Positions 16,501-25,024 of a stretch of DNA of 37,516 nucleotides are shown here, piece by piece. The stretch is from assembly GCA_020627505.1 (NCBI GenBank), contig JAHDGS010000003.1:24966-62481 (forward strand), given 5' to 3'. Made by a program: the position numbers and the translations under genes. The first letter of the stretch is position 1. The number at the start of each line of letters is the position of its first letter. This stretch comes from Myxococcota bacterium (GTDB lineage Bacteria > Myxococcota > UBA727 > JAHDBA01). Below the pieces are notes generated by a model that ran no database searches, was not told where the DNA came from, and saw only the letters and a program-made list of their open reading frames with translations.

Positions 16501-18984
16501 ATGGTGAAAGAGCTCGACGCTGGTTTGCACTCAATGCAAGTCAAGCAACAACCTGATCATCGAACACGAGCTGATGGTAAAAGCTTGAGGCATAGAAGTC
16601 TTCAAGCCATTAAGGCTATGACGCCATTGGTTGTTGCGACGTCTTTGGGGGCAACAGATTCATTTGACTTAGCGCTAAACCAAGATCTGGCCGGGATGAC
16701 CATATACCAGTCAAAGCATCGAGCAATCGATATCACTTCATCTTACCTCTTAAAACAAGCAGATATAAAAGACATTGATACAATGCTTTACAGCGATATT
16801 TTATCGCGACCAAGTACTCAACCGATTGAGTATGAATCAGAATCTGTTCGGGGGACGATTGAGGCGGTTCAAGGTCTTCCTCTACACGAGCAGTTCAAAG
16901 TTTTTCATCAGCATTTTTTTAAGGGCAAGCGGGTTTTTACATCGATGATGAGACGACCAGGGGAGGAACCTCAATCCCCTCAAGATCAAATGTTTAGCTA
17001 TCTTCGAGAGCATCTGGCTGAAGGGGCTGAAGATTTTGCCAAGTACTTACAGGAGCTTGATGCCAAAGAGATCATGCGATTCTTTGATGAAGCAGATCAT
17101 GGGCTGTCATTCTCTGAACGTTCTTTGGCGCAGCGTCTATGTCTTGTATACCACCGCACAGCGCTGCTCGATTTGTATACTCAGCGAGCAGAGGCACCTG
17201 ATAATTTTCTTGATTTACTATTCGGGAGTGTTGGCTTAGATGAATGTGGCTCAGGCGTTATACTGACCGAAACAAACCATGCTGAGAAGATTGATTCATA
17301 TTTATCATCAGCAGATTTATTGGTCTTTTTATCAAAGCAGCGCCGAAAAAATAGCCATGATGCTCGCGCACTAGGTCACACCATGATGGATGTTTTGCAG
17401 CTCATATATAACTTAGAGGTCACGCCGGAAAAAATGACTGCGATGCTTCGGGAGATGTTTGACACGAATTGTATCGAGAATCTAGATGCAGCGATGCTGC
17501 TCTACAAATATGCCATTTATGGAGATAAAGCAGGCGAGATCTCCAAAGAAGAACTGAAAACAATTATCGATAAGCAACTGACAAATTTGGGGCAAAACGA
17601 CTTTGATCGTATTTTAAGTGAAGATGGCTCGGGGCTAAAGTACCTATTGGCGCTTTCTAGCCGATTGACAAAAAGCGGTCTCGATCCCGAGGCACATTTT
17701 TTGAGTCTGTTTGAAAATACAGACAAGCATCTTCAAGTACTCGATCAATGCCATGACTCTTATCGAGATATGACAGCCCTGAGCGCATTGCCGAATTTTG
17801 AACGCGTGATGGGTCGCTCGATCGAATCATTAAGTGTTGAAGAGATTCAAAAATATGGAGCGTTTGGGACAACGCATTTAGAGGTCGAATTGTTGACGGC
17901 GCTCTTTACGGCAAATCGAGAACTTGATGTCGGAAACTTAATTCGGAGCGCGCCTTTACATTGGGCTAGAAAATTTTCAGATGAAAGTGCCGTGAGCCCG
18001 ATGATGAACCTCGAACAGAAAAAATATATCAGTGAGGTCTTGTTAAATACGTTGCCGAGTGCACTTGTTGACAATGAAGGGTTCTTTTTTGAGGCGATGC
18101 TAGAAGGACTCACACAACACGGCGACACGAAATTGAAAGTTATATTATCTGAGCTTATTGATAAAAAACCACATGCGATTATGGGAGTCGCTTCGTTGCT
18201 TTCTGTTGATTTGATCGACCATGCTTTACTTTCGCAAAAAGTGAAAGAGAATCCATTATTGCTTAATTATTTAGAGCGAATGACGCCTGAAGCGCCTGAG
18301 CGTGTAATACAAGCAATCACTCAGCTCGTAGACCAATTCGGGACTGAGCGAGATGAGTTAGGACGGCGTTTAGCTGACTTCGGTTTGAAAGAGGCCCACC
18401 GCTCTCCATACCCTAAGAAAATACTTGAGAATTTTTTAACGCCTAAAGAACATATTCAGAAGCCAACCGTTTTAATGGTTCGAAGCAATGAAGATTGGAA
18501 TCATGCAGCACTGCTATCGAACTATCACGATTTTTTTGAACAATATCATGTGTTAATCACCTCTGCTGACAATGAGCATGAGCTACACAATCGATTAATG
18601 TCGGGCACAGTTCATATGGATGGGATAGATATTCTCATTTTGGAAGGGCATGGCAGTGCCGAGAGGATTGCATTAGGCGCAGCTGACCCACGCTTTGGTT
18701 CTCAAGAAAACGAATCACTTTATCTTGATATCGCTGATGGCCATCAACTTAAATATGCGATGTCAAACTATGTTAAACCGGGTGGGAACGTGATATTGCT
18801 CTCTTGCAAAAATGGCGAAGGAGAGAAAAAGACCAAAAATCTAGCGAATGTCATGTCTGATATAGCGCCTCAAACACGTATCCATTCGATGACTGATTCC
18901 GGGAATGGACTATTTAAGTTTAGAGACGGACTATTTTCGGAAGTTGATTTCGGTGTAGATTCATATATCATTGAGCCGAAATAA
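16501..18984 (+). CDS. Large helical protein with caspase-like C-terminal domain
   Basis: The 827-residue protein has no obvious signal peptide; a short hydrophobic stretch occurs near residues 40-55. The start ATG lacks a clear SD, so an internal start (residue 12) is possible. Residues about 60-640 are mostly helical and unrecognised, with a degenerate EF-hand-like loop near 342-355 (YGDKAGEISKEE). The last ~170 residues look like a clan-CD (caspase/CHAT/DUF4347-like) fold: a strand VLMVRSNEDW, then IDILILEGHGSAERIALG with His717, then GGNVILLSCKNGEGE with Cys769. A His and Cys about 50 residues apart at the ends of hydrophobic strands is the catalytic-dyad pattern. Protease activity and substrate are inferred, not shown. 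It is followed by a strong terminator. Confidence 0.7.
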   Translation: MVKELDAGLHSMQVKQQPDHRTRADGKSLRHRSLQAIKAMTPLVVATSLGATDSFDLALNQDLAGMTIYQSKHRAIDITSSYLLKQADIKDIDTMLYSDILSRPSTQPIEYESESVRGTIEAVQGLPLHEQFKVFHQHFFKGKRVFTSMMRRPGEEPQSPQDQMFSYLREHLAEGAEDFAKYLQELDAKEIMRFFDEADHGLSFSERSLAQRLCLVYHRTALLDLYTQRAEAPDNFLDLLFGSVGLDECGSGVILTETNHAEKIDSYLSSADLLVFLSKQRRKNSHDARALGHTMMDVLQLIYNLEVTPEKMTAMLREMFDTNCIENLDAAMLLYKYAIYGDKAGEISKEELKTIIDKQLTNLGQNDFDRILSEDGSGLKYLLALSSRLTKSGLDPEAHFLSLFENTDKHLQVLDQCHDSYRDMTALSALPNFERVMGRSIESLSVEEIQKYGAFGTTHLEVELLTALFTANRELDVGNLIRSAPLHWARKFSDESAVSPMMNLEQKKYISEVLLNTLPSALVDNEGFFFEAMLEGLTQHGDTKLKVILSELIDKKPHAIMGVASLLSVDLIDHALLSQKVKENPLLLNYLERMTPEAPERVIQAITQLVDQFGTERDELGRRLADFGLKEAHRSPYPKKILENFLTPKEHIQKPTVLMVRSNEDWNHAALLSNYHDFFEQYHVLITSADNEHELHNRLMSGTVHMDGIDILILEGHGSAERIALGAADPRFGSQENESLYLDIADGHQLKYAMSNYVKPGGNVILLSCKNGEGEKKTKNLANVMSDIAPQTRIHSMTDSGNGLFKFRDGLFSEVDFGVDSYIIEPK

Positions 18985-19012
18985 AAAAACCGACGGCAAG
19001 CGTCGGTTTTTG
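18983..19012. terminator. Bidirectional rho-independent terminator
   Basis: CCGACG (18990-18995) pairs with CGTCGG (19001-19006) around a GCAAG loop. It is flanked by A5 before and T5 after, so the U tract works on both strands. It ends the caspase-like gene (plus) and the rplU-rpmA operon (minus). Confidence 0.9.
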
Positions 19013-19029
19013 TCGTCAAACTGAATAGT

Positions 19030-19668
19030 TTATTTTCCGCCATCCAATTCGTCTTGCCATTTCTTAAGCTCATCCCACTTGCCTTCAAAAGCAAGCTTGG
19101 CTTGCGCAGGCCAAGTACCTGGGTTGTGCATTCTATAGCGAGGCCCCGCATTGGTAAGGACTTCTTGAAGTTGCTCTACAGTGGCATTTGAAACAGCTTC
19201 AAACGTTGCAAAGCCTGCATTTGTGAGATGCTCAGCAATTTTAGGGCCAACACCTTCGATTTTTTTCAAGTCGTCAGGTTTGTTATCCGCTTTAGCTGGA
19301 GCAGGTTTTTCAGCCTTTGGTGCCGCTTTTGGGGCTGCAGCTTTTTTGGGCTTAGCCTTTTTTTCATTTTTTGGTGCTGATGCTTTTGTTTCACCTGTTG
19401 ACTTTGGATCGTTCTCAGGTGCATAAACAGATGCTTTTTTACCACCACCAAATGCGCGCTCAAAACGAACAATGCCATTTTCAAGTGCAAATAATGTGTG
19501 GTCGCGACCGACACCGACATTTTTACCAGGCTTTATCTTTGTGCCTCGCTGACGAACAATAATTGTTCCTGCGTGAATGGTTTGACCGTCCGCGCTTTTG
19601 ACGCCGAGGTACTTTGGATTTGAATCTCGACCGTTACGGGTTGAACCCTGACCTTTCTTATGTGCCAT
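19030..19668 (-). CDS. rpmA: Ribosomal protein bL27 with C-terminal helix-hairpin-helix extension
   Basis: Residues 1-85 are a standard L27 ([17 protein letters not shown]..., [22 protein letters not shown]), a large-subunit protein whose N-terminus reaches the peptidyl transferase centre; there is no cleavable N-terminal extension. L27 normally ends here. In this case a Lys/Ala/Pro linker (about 86-130) leads to a helix-hairpin-helix domain (131-212: [20 protein letters not shown] ... [19 protein letters not shown]). This extension resembles that seen on the L21 protein of some Bacteroidota-related bacteria; the transfer to L27 is my inference. AGGAG lies 7 nt before the ATG. It sits 17 bp after rplU in one operon. 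Confidence 0.97.
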   Translation of the reverse strand: MAHKKGQGSTRNGRDSNPKYLGVKSADGQTIHAGTIIVRQRGTKIKPGKNVGVGRDHTLFALENGIVRFERAFGGGKKASVYAPENDPKSTGETKASAPKNEKKAKPKKAAAPKAAPKAEKPAPAKADNKPDDLKKIEGVGPKIAEHLTNAGFATFEAVSNATVEQLQEVLTNAGPRYRMHNPGTWPAQAKLAFEGKWDELKKWQDELDGGK

Positions 19669-19685
19669 TTTTTGACTCCTTACTA

Positions 19686-20021
19686 TTAGCCGAGGCTATC
19701 CACTTTCAAAATTGTATAACGTTGACGATGACCTTGTTTCTTATGGAAACCGTGACGGCGACGTTTTTTAAAGACGATGACTTTCTTATCTTTGAAACCC
19801 TCACCATCTTCACCATTATCGACAACGGTCGCAGTGACTTTCGCACCACTGACAAGTGGTGTACCAACTTGCGTACCGCTTGAATTTTTACTTAATAGAA
19901 CTTGGTCAAATGTGACAGAATCACCTTTTTTAAGACCCGCCATCAAATCAACTTTTAACTGTCCGCCTGTTGTCACACGATGTTGTTTGCCACCTGCAAC
20001 AATGATTGCGTATTCACTCAT
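19686..20021 (-). CDS. rplU: Ribosomal protein bL21
   Basis: The 111-residue protein has the typical L21 sequence ([36 protein letters not shown]) and ends without an extension. GAGG lies 6 nt before the ATG. It is the first gene of the rplU-rpmA operon, transcribed from a strong promoter at 20120-20148 with a leader of roughly 90 nt. Confidence 0.97.
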   Translation of the reverse strand: MSEYAIIVAGGKQHRVTTGGQLKVDLMAGLKKGDSVTFDQVLLSKNSSGTQVGTPLVSGAKVTATVVDNGEDGEGFKDKKVIVFKKRRRHGFHKKQGHRQRYTILKVDSLG

Positions 20022-20113
20022 TTTGTCCTCGCTTTAGAGCGGAGAAAACGACCCCGAATCAACGCGTGAATAGGGCTTCGCTCCGCAGCGATCTTGGGTT
20101 CACCATTGAACCA
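20022..20113 (-). promoter_or_regulatory. rplU 5' leader
   Basis: The stretch between the predicted transcription start and rplU contains a perfect hairpin GGTTCA-CCAT-TGAACC (20097-20112) near its 5' end, and smaller dyads nearer the gene (for example CGCT/AGCG around 20030-20040). Autoregulatory leaders are common for ribosomal operons; no known leader family is recognised here. Confidence 0.35.
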
Positions 20114-20119
20114 GCTCAT

Positions 20120-20148
20120 TTTCTATGCTTGATGTACCTAATTGTCAA
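20120..20148 (-). promoter_or_regulatory. Sigma70-type promoter for rplU-rpmA
   Basis: On the minus strand a consensus -35 TTGACA (20143-20148) is followed by exactly 17 bp and -10 TAGAAA (20120-20125, with T next). It lies inside the 3' end of the small upstream gene, so the operon starts within that ORF. Confidence 0.7.
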
Positions 20149-20458
20149 CGCCCTCAAAAAGCCAATCTTTATATATGCGCCACTCTTCTTTCGAAAAATA
20201 ATACCGAAGCCGATCGCCGTGCGGAAATCGCTCGTTTGCTGTGATCAAAGAGAGTATGAGACATACCTGTATTTGGGGATCGACATCGACATGATATTTA
20301 TTTGACCGGATTTGATCGCGAATGAGTCGAAGCCGTCGAATCATTGAGAATGCTTCAGCAATGTGACGGTTATGGTATAAGTCCTTGTTTTTATTTCGAC
20401 TAGGAAGTTTTTGGCCGCTTGTTAAATAATCAAAAATGAGTTGTTGGTTGGCGTCCAT
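20138..20458 (-). CDS. Hypothetical protein, 106 aa
   Basis: The protein is helical and basic (AFSMIRRLRLIRDQIRSNKY), with no signal peptide or motif I recognise. There is no clear Shine-Dalgarno before the ATG, which lowers confidence, but codon use and composition look coding and the opposite-strand ORF looks like its shadow. The rplU promoter overlaps its 3' end. Confidence 0.5.
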   Translation of the reverse strand: MDANQQLIFDYLTSGQKLPSRNKNKDLYHNRHIAEAFSMIRRLRLIRDQIRSNKYHVDVDPQIQVCLILSLITANERFPHGDRLRYYFSKEEWRIYKDWLFEGVDN

Positions 20459-20462
20459 AGCT

Positions 20463-20514
20463 CGAGTTTATCATCAACTCGGTCAAAAGTCCGAGGCAGA
20501 ATATAAAATGCCTC
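20463..20514. promoter_or_regulatory. Two inverted repeats in a divergent intergenic region
   Basis: CGAGTT/AACTCG (20463-20468 and 20476-20481) and GAGGCA/TGCCTC (20493-20498 and 20509-20514) lie between the divergent starts at 20458 and 20543. With no convergent transcript to end, they are more likely operators or leader hairpins than terminators. Confidence 0.3.
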
Positions 20515-20542
20515 TTATTATATAATAAATGAAGGGAGACAC

Positions 20543-20917
20543 ATGATTTCATTAGAGCGGATCAGATATCTAGGAGAAATCTCTGCTGGTTACGATATTT
20601 CAGGCGATTTGGCCCCAATTGAAGCTCATTACTATTTAGAAGAGGCTCATCTGTCACTAAAACAACGAGAAGGAAAGCTGGCAGAGACGATTAAAGATGC
20701 GATAGATCTTGAATTGCTTGACGAGAAAATGGGACCAGCTGGCGGGAAGATTCTTCGAGGTTGTAATTTTATAGGAATGATTGTTGCTAAGTTCTTAGGA
20801 TACGATACTAATTTTGAGTCCTTTAAGAAGGTGAAATATCTCAGAATGGAGATGGCAGACATTAGCACTCGGATTGCTGAAATAAGAGCATATACCGATT
20901 TATATGATTCGTATTAA
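20543..20917 (+). CDS. Hypothetical protein, 124 aa
   Basis: GGGAG lies 5 nt before the ATG. The protein is soluble and largely helical (YYLEEAHLSLKQREGKLAET), with a short Gly-rich hydrophobic stretch in the middle (GPAGGKILRGCNFIGMIVAK). I do not recognise a family. It is the only plus-strand gene between two minus-strand genes. Confidence 0.6.
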   Translation: MISLERIRYLGEISAGYDISGDLAPIEAHYYLEEAHLSLKQREGKLAETIKDAIDLELLDEKMGPAGGKILRGCNFIGMIVAKFLGYDTNFESFKKVKYLRMEMADISTRIAEIRAYTDLYDSY

Positions 20918-20928
20918 AATTAGGTGTT

Positions 20929-20940
20929 TATAGCGCTATA
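20929..20940. other. 12-bp perfect palindrome between convergent genes
   Basis: TATAGCGCTATA lies between the stops at 20917 and 20951. It is too short and lacks a T tract, so a terminator role is doubtful. Confidence 0.25.
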
Positions 20941-20950
20941 TGGGTTATTT

Positions 20951-22513
20951 CTATAGTGAATAGATAATTCCTTCTAACACTTTCCCTAAGTCACCAGCAT
21001 TATCATCATTATTATGAAATGATGTGAAAATAACACGACCGGAATTGAGTGCAGATTCGCCTGGGAGATATTCCAATAAGATGGGCACTTCAGTGAGAAC
21101 TGTTCCCTCATTTTCAAGGGTACAGACATCATCAAAATCGGCGCAGCAGCCTTTCGTTTCTCGTCCGTCTTTGAGGCATTCAGGTGTACATTGACAACTT
21201 GCCCAACGGCGATCGCCACCACACGCATTGGCACATGAAAACTCATTGGTTAGATTTTGATTCGATCCGCCACCGCAGACACTATTATAGTCATCACAAC
21301 AGTTGCCAAATTCAGCGCAGCGATCATTACACTGACAATTTAATTCTGGATCGTAATCATCACCACACTTACCTTGACAACTGTTAGCACCACCTGCGCC
21401 ACCGCCATTTCCGCCTGAACAAGCCGACGCGTAATCGGAACAACAATCACCATGCTCAACACATGCTTCGTTACACCAACACCCTGAGTCCGCTTGTCCG
21501 CCACAGATGCCTTCACAGCTACCAGTCGCTGGATCAGGTCGATTGTTCGCATTTGAATCTATATCAGGTTGTCCATTCGTAAAGTTACTTTCACCCGTGA
21601 CATATACGTCTGCAGTGATGAGTGCACGCGTATTTGGACCAAGTGCTTGTGGGATGGCAACAGTGTAACCAATCGAAATATCGACTTCAGCTTTACCTAA
21701 GAATGCTTCCATAGATGGGTCAACAACGGTGCCTTTAAGCGTTTGTGATGGCATGTCATGAAAATCACCAGCATGCTCTGCCGCATTAAGCACAGTGTCT
21801 TCACCCAACCAGTCGACAGCATCAGGATAGATTTTTTCCAGAATATCATACGACCAATCTGAAACATAAATCGCTTTGCCTTCATCGACAAACCGTTTGA
21901 GATTTCCGAAAACGAGTGCTTCATCTTCTTCTGAAAGAAATTCAAATGACCACTCATGCGCGCCACAATTAATAAACAAAATATCAGCGTCTGCGATTGA
22001 TTCATAGCTCGAGAAATGTTCGAGCATCCAAGATTCTACAGGCCGTTCATCAGGATCGGTTTGCGTGTGGGTTTCTTTGAGGGTGTATTCTATACCGATA
22101 TCATCTAGCACGTATTGAATCGTATCGTGACCATCATAAACGAAAACGGTTGGGTCTTCTGCTTGAATACACTCTTCGTCTTCGAGCTCTGTGATGGTCT
22201 CTTCGACCACGGCGACGTTTTGGACATTTGTTCTAAACGATCCGCTTTGCAGATACACGGTGTATTCTCCATCAGGCAAGTCTTCTAATAAGAAAGTTCC
22301 ATCTGTATCGCTCAATGTTTCAAACACTTCATCACGTTCTGTAATGATATAAATACGCGCACCACCAATACCTTGATTACCAGAAGGCGCACAAAATTTA
22401 CCCGTGATGGCACCAGGGGTTGGTACACGTGCGAGTTCTTCGACCGGATCACAATTACAATTGAGGACAAATGTAGAGGTCAAAAGGAGTGCGCTGAGGA
22501 GAAAACGATTCAT
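20951..22513 (-). CDS. Lipoprotein: CarboxypepD_reg-like + ThuA/GATase-like fold split by three somatomedin-B repeats
   Basis: The ATG at 22511-22513 (GGAG 6 nt upstream) starts a lipoprotein signal with Cys after VLN; an earlier in-frame ATG at 22585 is rejected. The protein has 520 residues. A carboxypeptidase-regulatory-like beta domain (about 30-105) is marked by ARIYIITERD and DGTFLLEDLPDGEYTVYLQS. An alpha/beta fold like ThuA or class I glutamine amidotransferase follows (about 115-310: ADILFINCGAHEW, FVDEGKAIYVSDWSYDILE). Three somatomedin-B-like Cys modules occupy about 330-465 (GCWCNEACVEHGDCCSDY). The alpha/beta fold then resumes to the end (GRVIFTSFHNN). Cys in FINC and His in TSFH are candidate active-site residues. 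Probably a surface or periplasmic protein; function unknown. A paralogue lies upstream on the same strand, about 130 bp away. Confidence 0.8.
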   Translation of the reverse strand: MNRFLLSALLLTSTFVLNCNCDPVEELARVPTPGAITGKFCAPSGNQGIGGARIYIITERDEVFETLSDTDGTFLLEDLPDGEYTVYLQSGSFRTNVQNVAVVEETITELEDEECIQAEDPTVFVYDGHDTIQYVLDDIGIEYTLKETHTQTDPDERPVESWMLEHFSSYESIADADILFINCGAHEWSFEFLSEEDEALVFGNLKRFVDEGKAIYVSDWSYDILEKIYPDAVDWLGEDTVLNAAEHAGDFHDMPSQTLKGTVVDPSMEAFLGKAEVDISIGYTVAIPQALGPNTRALITADVYVTGESNFTNGQPDIDSNANNRPDPATGSCEGICGGQADSGCWCNEACVEHGDCCSDYASACSGGNGGGAGGANSCQGKCGDDYDPELNCQCNDRCAEFGNCCDDYNSVCGGGSNQNLTNEFSCANACGGDRRWASCQCTPECLKDGRETKGCCADFDDVCTLENEGTVLTEVPILLEYLPGESALNSGRVIFTSFHNNDDNAGDLGKVLEGIIYSL

Positions 22514-22640
22514 ATTGGCTCCAGTATTGATCATTATTGATTTATGACAAATTAATATACACTGGACAACAGGGTATCTGCACAAAATAAAATATACAAT
22601 TAGCTATTCAAATTTAGTCGGTTATCGCCTTTTTGGGAGA

Positions 22641-24170
22641 CTATAGTGAGAATACCAGCCCATGAAGAAATTTCTGAGCTGCTTCAAAATCTTCTTCCAT
22701 ATCAGGATCAACGCGCTCATCGTGGCCACGTGCGGCATGATGGAACGACGTAAAGATGATATGGCCTGAGGTCAACGGATCGTTTTGGGGCGGCTGATGG
22801 ATGAATGCGATTGCTGTTTTGAAATCTATTCGCTCTTCCACAACTTCACATTGTTCTGAAAAATCATCGCAACATTGTGTGACACTTGGACATGTGACTT
22901 CACAATGCTCTTTGTTATCGAGGCAACATCTATTTTCGCGTTGACAGGTTTCACCTTCACATTTTGGATCGACTTTTTGACAACATCTTGGCCGAAGAAC
23001 ACACGCTCGATAATCGCAATAGCAAGCCGTAAACTTTTGGTTACATCGACCACGACATGTATCATTCCGCTCAATTGATTGTCCGCAACTAAACTCATAA
23101 TCGTAACAACAATCACCTTCTTCAATACAATTCTCTTCACACCAACAACCGGATGGATGTTGGTCACCACAAAATTCTGCGCATGAAGGACCATTTTCAG
23201 GCTGAATAATTTGTGGTCTAACGTAGAGACTTGTATTAAGCAGCGCAGTCGAACCAGGGCCAAGTGTTTTTGGAACCACCATATTGGCTCCCCTAAATGT
23301 CAGCTTGAATGTTGAGAGTTCAACAAATTCTTCGAGGGTCGGATCGACAATCTCGACATCCATCAATTGATTATCGAGTGCACGCATACCATTTGTGTGT
23401 TTATCATCACCTATCCAATCTGCAGCATTTGGATAAAGCAGCTCCAGAATATCACCGCCGAAGTCGGAAAAATAAATGGTTCCGCCTTCAGAAACAAAGC
23501 GCCGTAAATTTTGAAAAACTTGAAATTTTTCTTCGGGGAGAAGATAAGCCAATGGCTCTTCGTTGACGGAACAGTTGATAAACATAATGTCGAAGCCTTC
23601 AATCCGTTCGTAGTTCATCCATTCATTGCGCATCCAATTGGGGTAGACATCTCCGAAGAATGCCCCACCAGAAGCCGTTCGTCGAATAACCATATCGGTG
23701 AAACCGAGTTCTTCTAACACCGTTTCGACACGATCGTTGATACCAGTGTAGACAAGCATACGAGGCGGTTTTGGCTGTGTACAACTTGACTCATCGATGG
23801 GGGTTGTTTGACCTGCAAATACACTGATGTTTTCACGTTCCGCGACAAAAGAAGCCCGTTCGATAAAGACTGTGTAAGTGCCTTCAGGGACATCGGTCAA
23901 TAAGAATCGACCTTCACCATCTGTTTGGGTTTCGATGTATTGAGTTTCGGCATCCGACGCGGGGCTAAGTTCGATATACACGCGAGCATCTGCAATACCG
24001 ATTGAATTTTCCGGCGCACAATATCTGCCTGAAATTGTGCCCGTTGTCACAGGCGGTGGCCCAGCATCAACCTTTGGCGCTTCAATCAATGGTACTGCTT
24101 CCTCATCAGGGCAGGCACCAAAAGCGAATATAAAAGACATGATAATCGAACAAGTCAGAAGTAAGCGCAT
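22641..24170 (-). CDS. Paralogous lipoprotein with the same somatomedin-B-in-ThuA-like architecture
   Basis: The start chosen (ATG, 24168-24170) gives a lipoprotein signal with lipobox FGAC; its SD is weak. The 509 residues follow the same plan as the downstream neighbour: a regulatory-like beta domain (ARVYIELS, GEGRFLLTDVPEGTYTVFIE), an alpha/beta fold (FDIMFINCSVNEE, FVSEGGTIYFSDFGGDILEL), Cys-rich modules of somatomedin-B type (GCWCEENCIEEGDCCYDY, then two degenerate copies) and the closing segment GHIIFTSFHHAA. The FINC and TSFH residues are kept in both. The insert has diverged more than the core. The pair is likely a tandem duplication; enzyme activity is unproven. Confidence 0.8.
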   Translation of the reverse strand: MRLLLTCSIIMSFIFAFGACPDEEAVPLIEAPKVDAGPPPVTTGTISGRYCAPENSIGIADARVYIELSPASDAETQYIETQTDGEGRFLLTDVPEGTYTVFIERASFVAERENISVFAGQTTPIDESSCTQPKPPRMLVYTGINDRVETVLEELGFTDMVIRRTASGGAFFGDVYPNWMRNEWMNYERIEGFDIMFINCSVNEEPLAYLLPEEKFQVFQNLRRFVSEGGTIYFSDFGGDILELLYPNAADWIGDDKHTNGMRALDNQLMDVEIVDPTLEEFVELSTFKLTFRGANMVVPKTLGPGSTALLNTSLYVRPQIIQPENGPSCAEFCGDQHPSGCWCEENCIEEGDCCYDYEFSCGQSIERNDTCRGRCNQKFTACYCDYRACVLRPRCCQKVDPKCEGETCQRENRCCLDNKEHCEVTCPSVTQCCDDFSEQCEVVEERIDFKTAIAFIHQPPQNDPLTSGHIIFTSFHHAARGHDERVDPDMEEDFEAAQKFLHGLVFSL

Positions 24171-24292
24171 ATTTGTGTTATACCGGTCATGATATTTGGT
24201 GCAAGTCACAATCATGCGGTGCATTTATCAGCCATGACGGCATTGGCGTGTGCTTTATTTTTAGGTAATGGTATGTATCAAAGGACCGAATA

Positions 24293-25024
24293 ATGAAAAG
24301 ACATGACGACCGACAATTAGTTGATTTACGACCCATCCGATTTGAACCCCACTATATTAAACACCATCCAGGTAGTGTCTTGGTGAGTTTTGGTGATACG
24401 AAGGTGCTCGTCACGTGTACGATTGAGGAGCGGGTACCATCATGGCGGGTGAAAAGTCAGCTTGGTTGGCTCACCGCGAGCTATGATATGCTTCCTGCAT
24501 CGACGCATGAACGTCGTCGTCGTTCGAAGAATGGTCCTGATGGTCGTGCTTCAGAGATTCAACGACTGATCGGTCGTTCGCTCAGAAATATCGTCGATCT
24601 TTCAAAAATTGGTCAGCGTACCCTGAATGTCGATTGTGATGTGATTCAAGCTGATGGTGGCACACGAACTGCAGCGATTACAGGGGGCTATGTTGCAGTG
24701 ATGCTCGCTATTCAATCGCTTGTCAAAGCGAATAATGATGTGAAAGCTTCTGTTTCAGATATCGTGACATCACAATTGGCAGCGATTTCCCTGGGTATTA
24801 AAGACGGCCATATCTTGACGGATTTGTGCTATGTCGAAGATGTGGATATCGATACTGACTTCAATCTTGTTGCCACAAAAGATGGTCGGATCATTGAAGT
24901 ACAAGGCACGGCTGAAGGGCAAGCGATGACCCGTGAAGAAGTCGATGCGATTTTAGATCAAGGTTTGAGCGCGATTGCAACGCTGTGTGACCTTCAAAAT
25001 AAGGCACTTGCACAAAACGTATGA
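24293..25024 (+). CDS. rph: Ribonuclease PH
   Basis: This 243-residue phosphorolytic 3'-5' exoribonuclease trims tRNA 3' ends. Motifs are typical: GSVLVSFGDTKVLVTCTIEE, GWLTASYDMLP, the Arg-rich HERRRRSKN and EIQRLIGRSLRNIVDL, and DCDVIQADGGTRTAAITGG. AAGGA lies 8 nt before the ATG. Its stop overlaps the rdgB start (ATGA), opening a four-gene operon. Confidence 0.97.
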   Translation: MKRHDDRQLVDLRPIRFEPHYIKHHPGSVLVSFGDTKVLVTCTIEERVPSWRVKSQLGWLTASYDMLPASTHERRRRSKNGPDGRASEIQRLIGRSLRNIVDLSKIGQRTLNVDCDVIQADGGTRTAAITGGYVAVMLAIQSLVKANNDVKASVSDIVTSQLAAISLGIKDGHILTDLCYVEDVDIDTDFNLVATKDGRIIEVQGTAEGQAMTREEVDAILDQGLSAIATLCDLQNKALAQNV

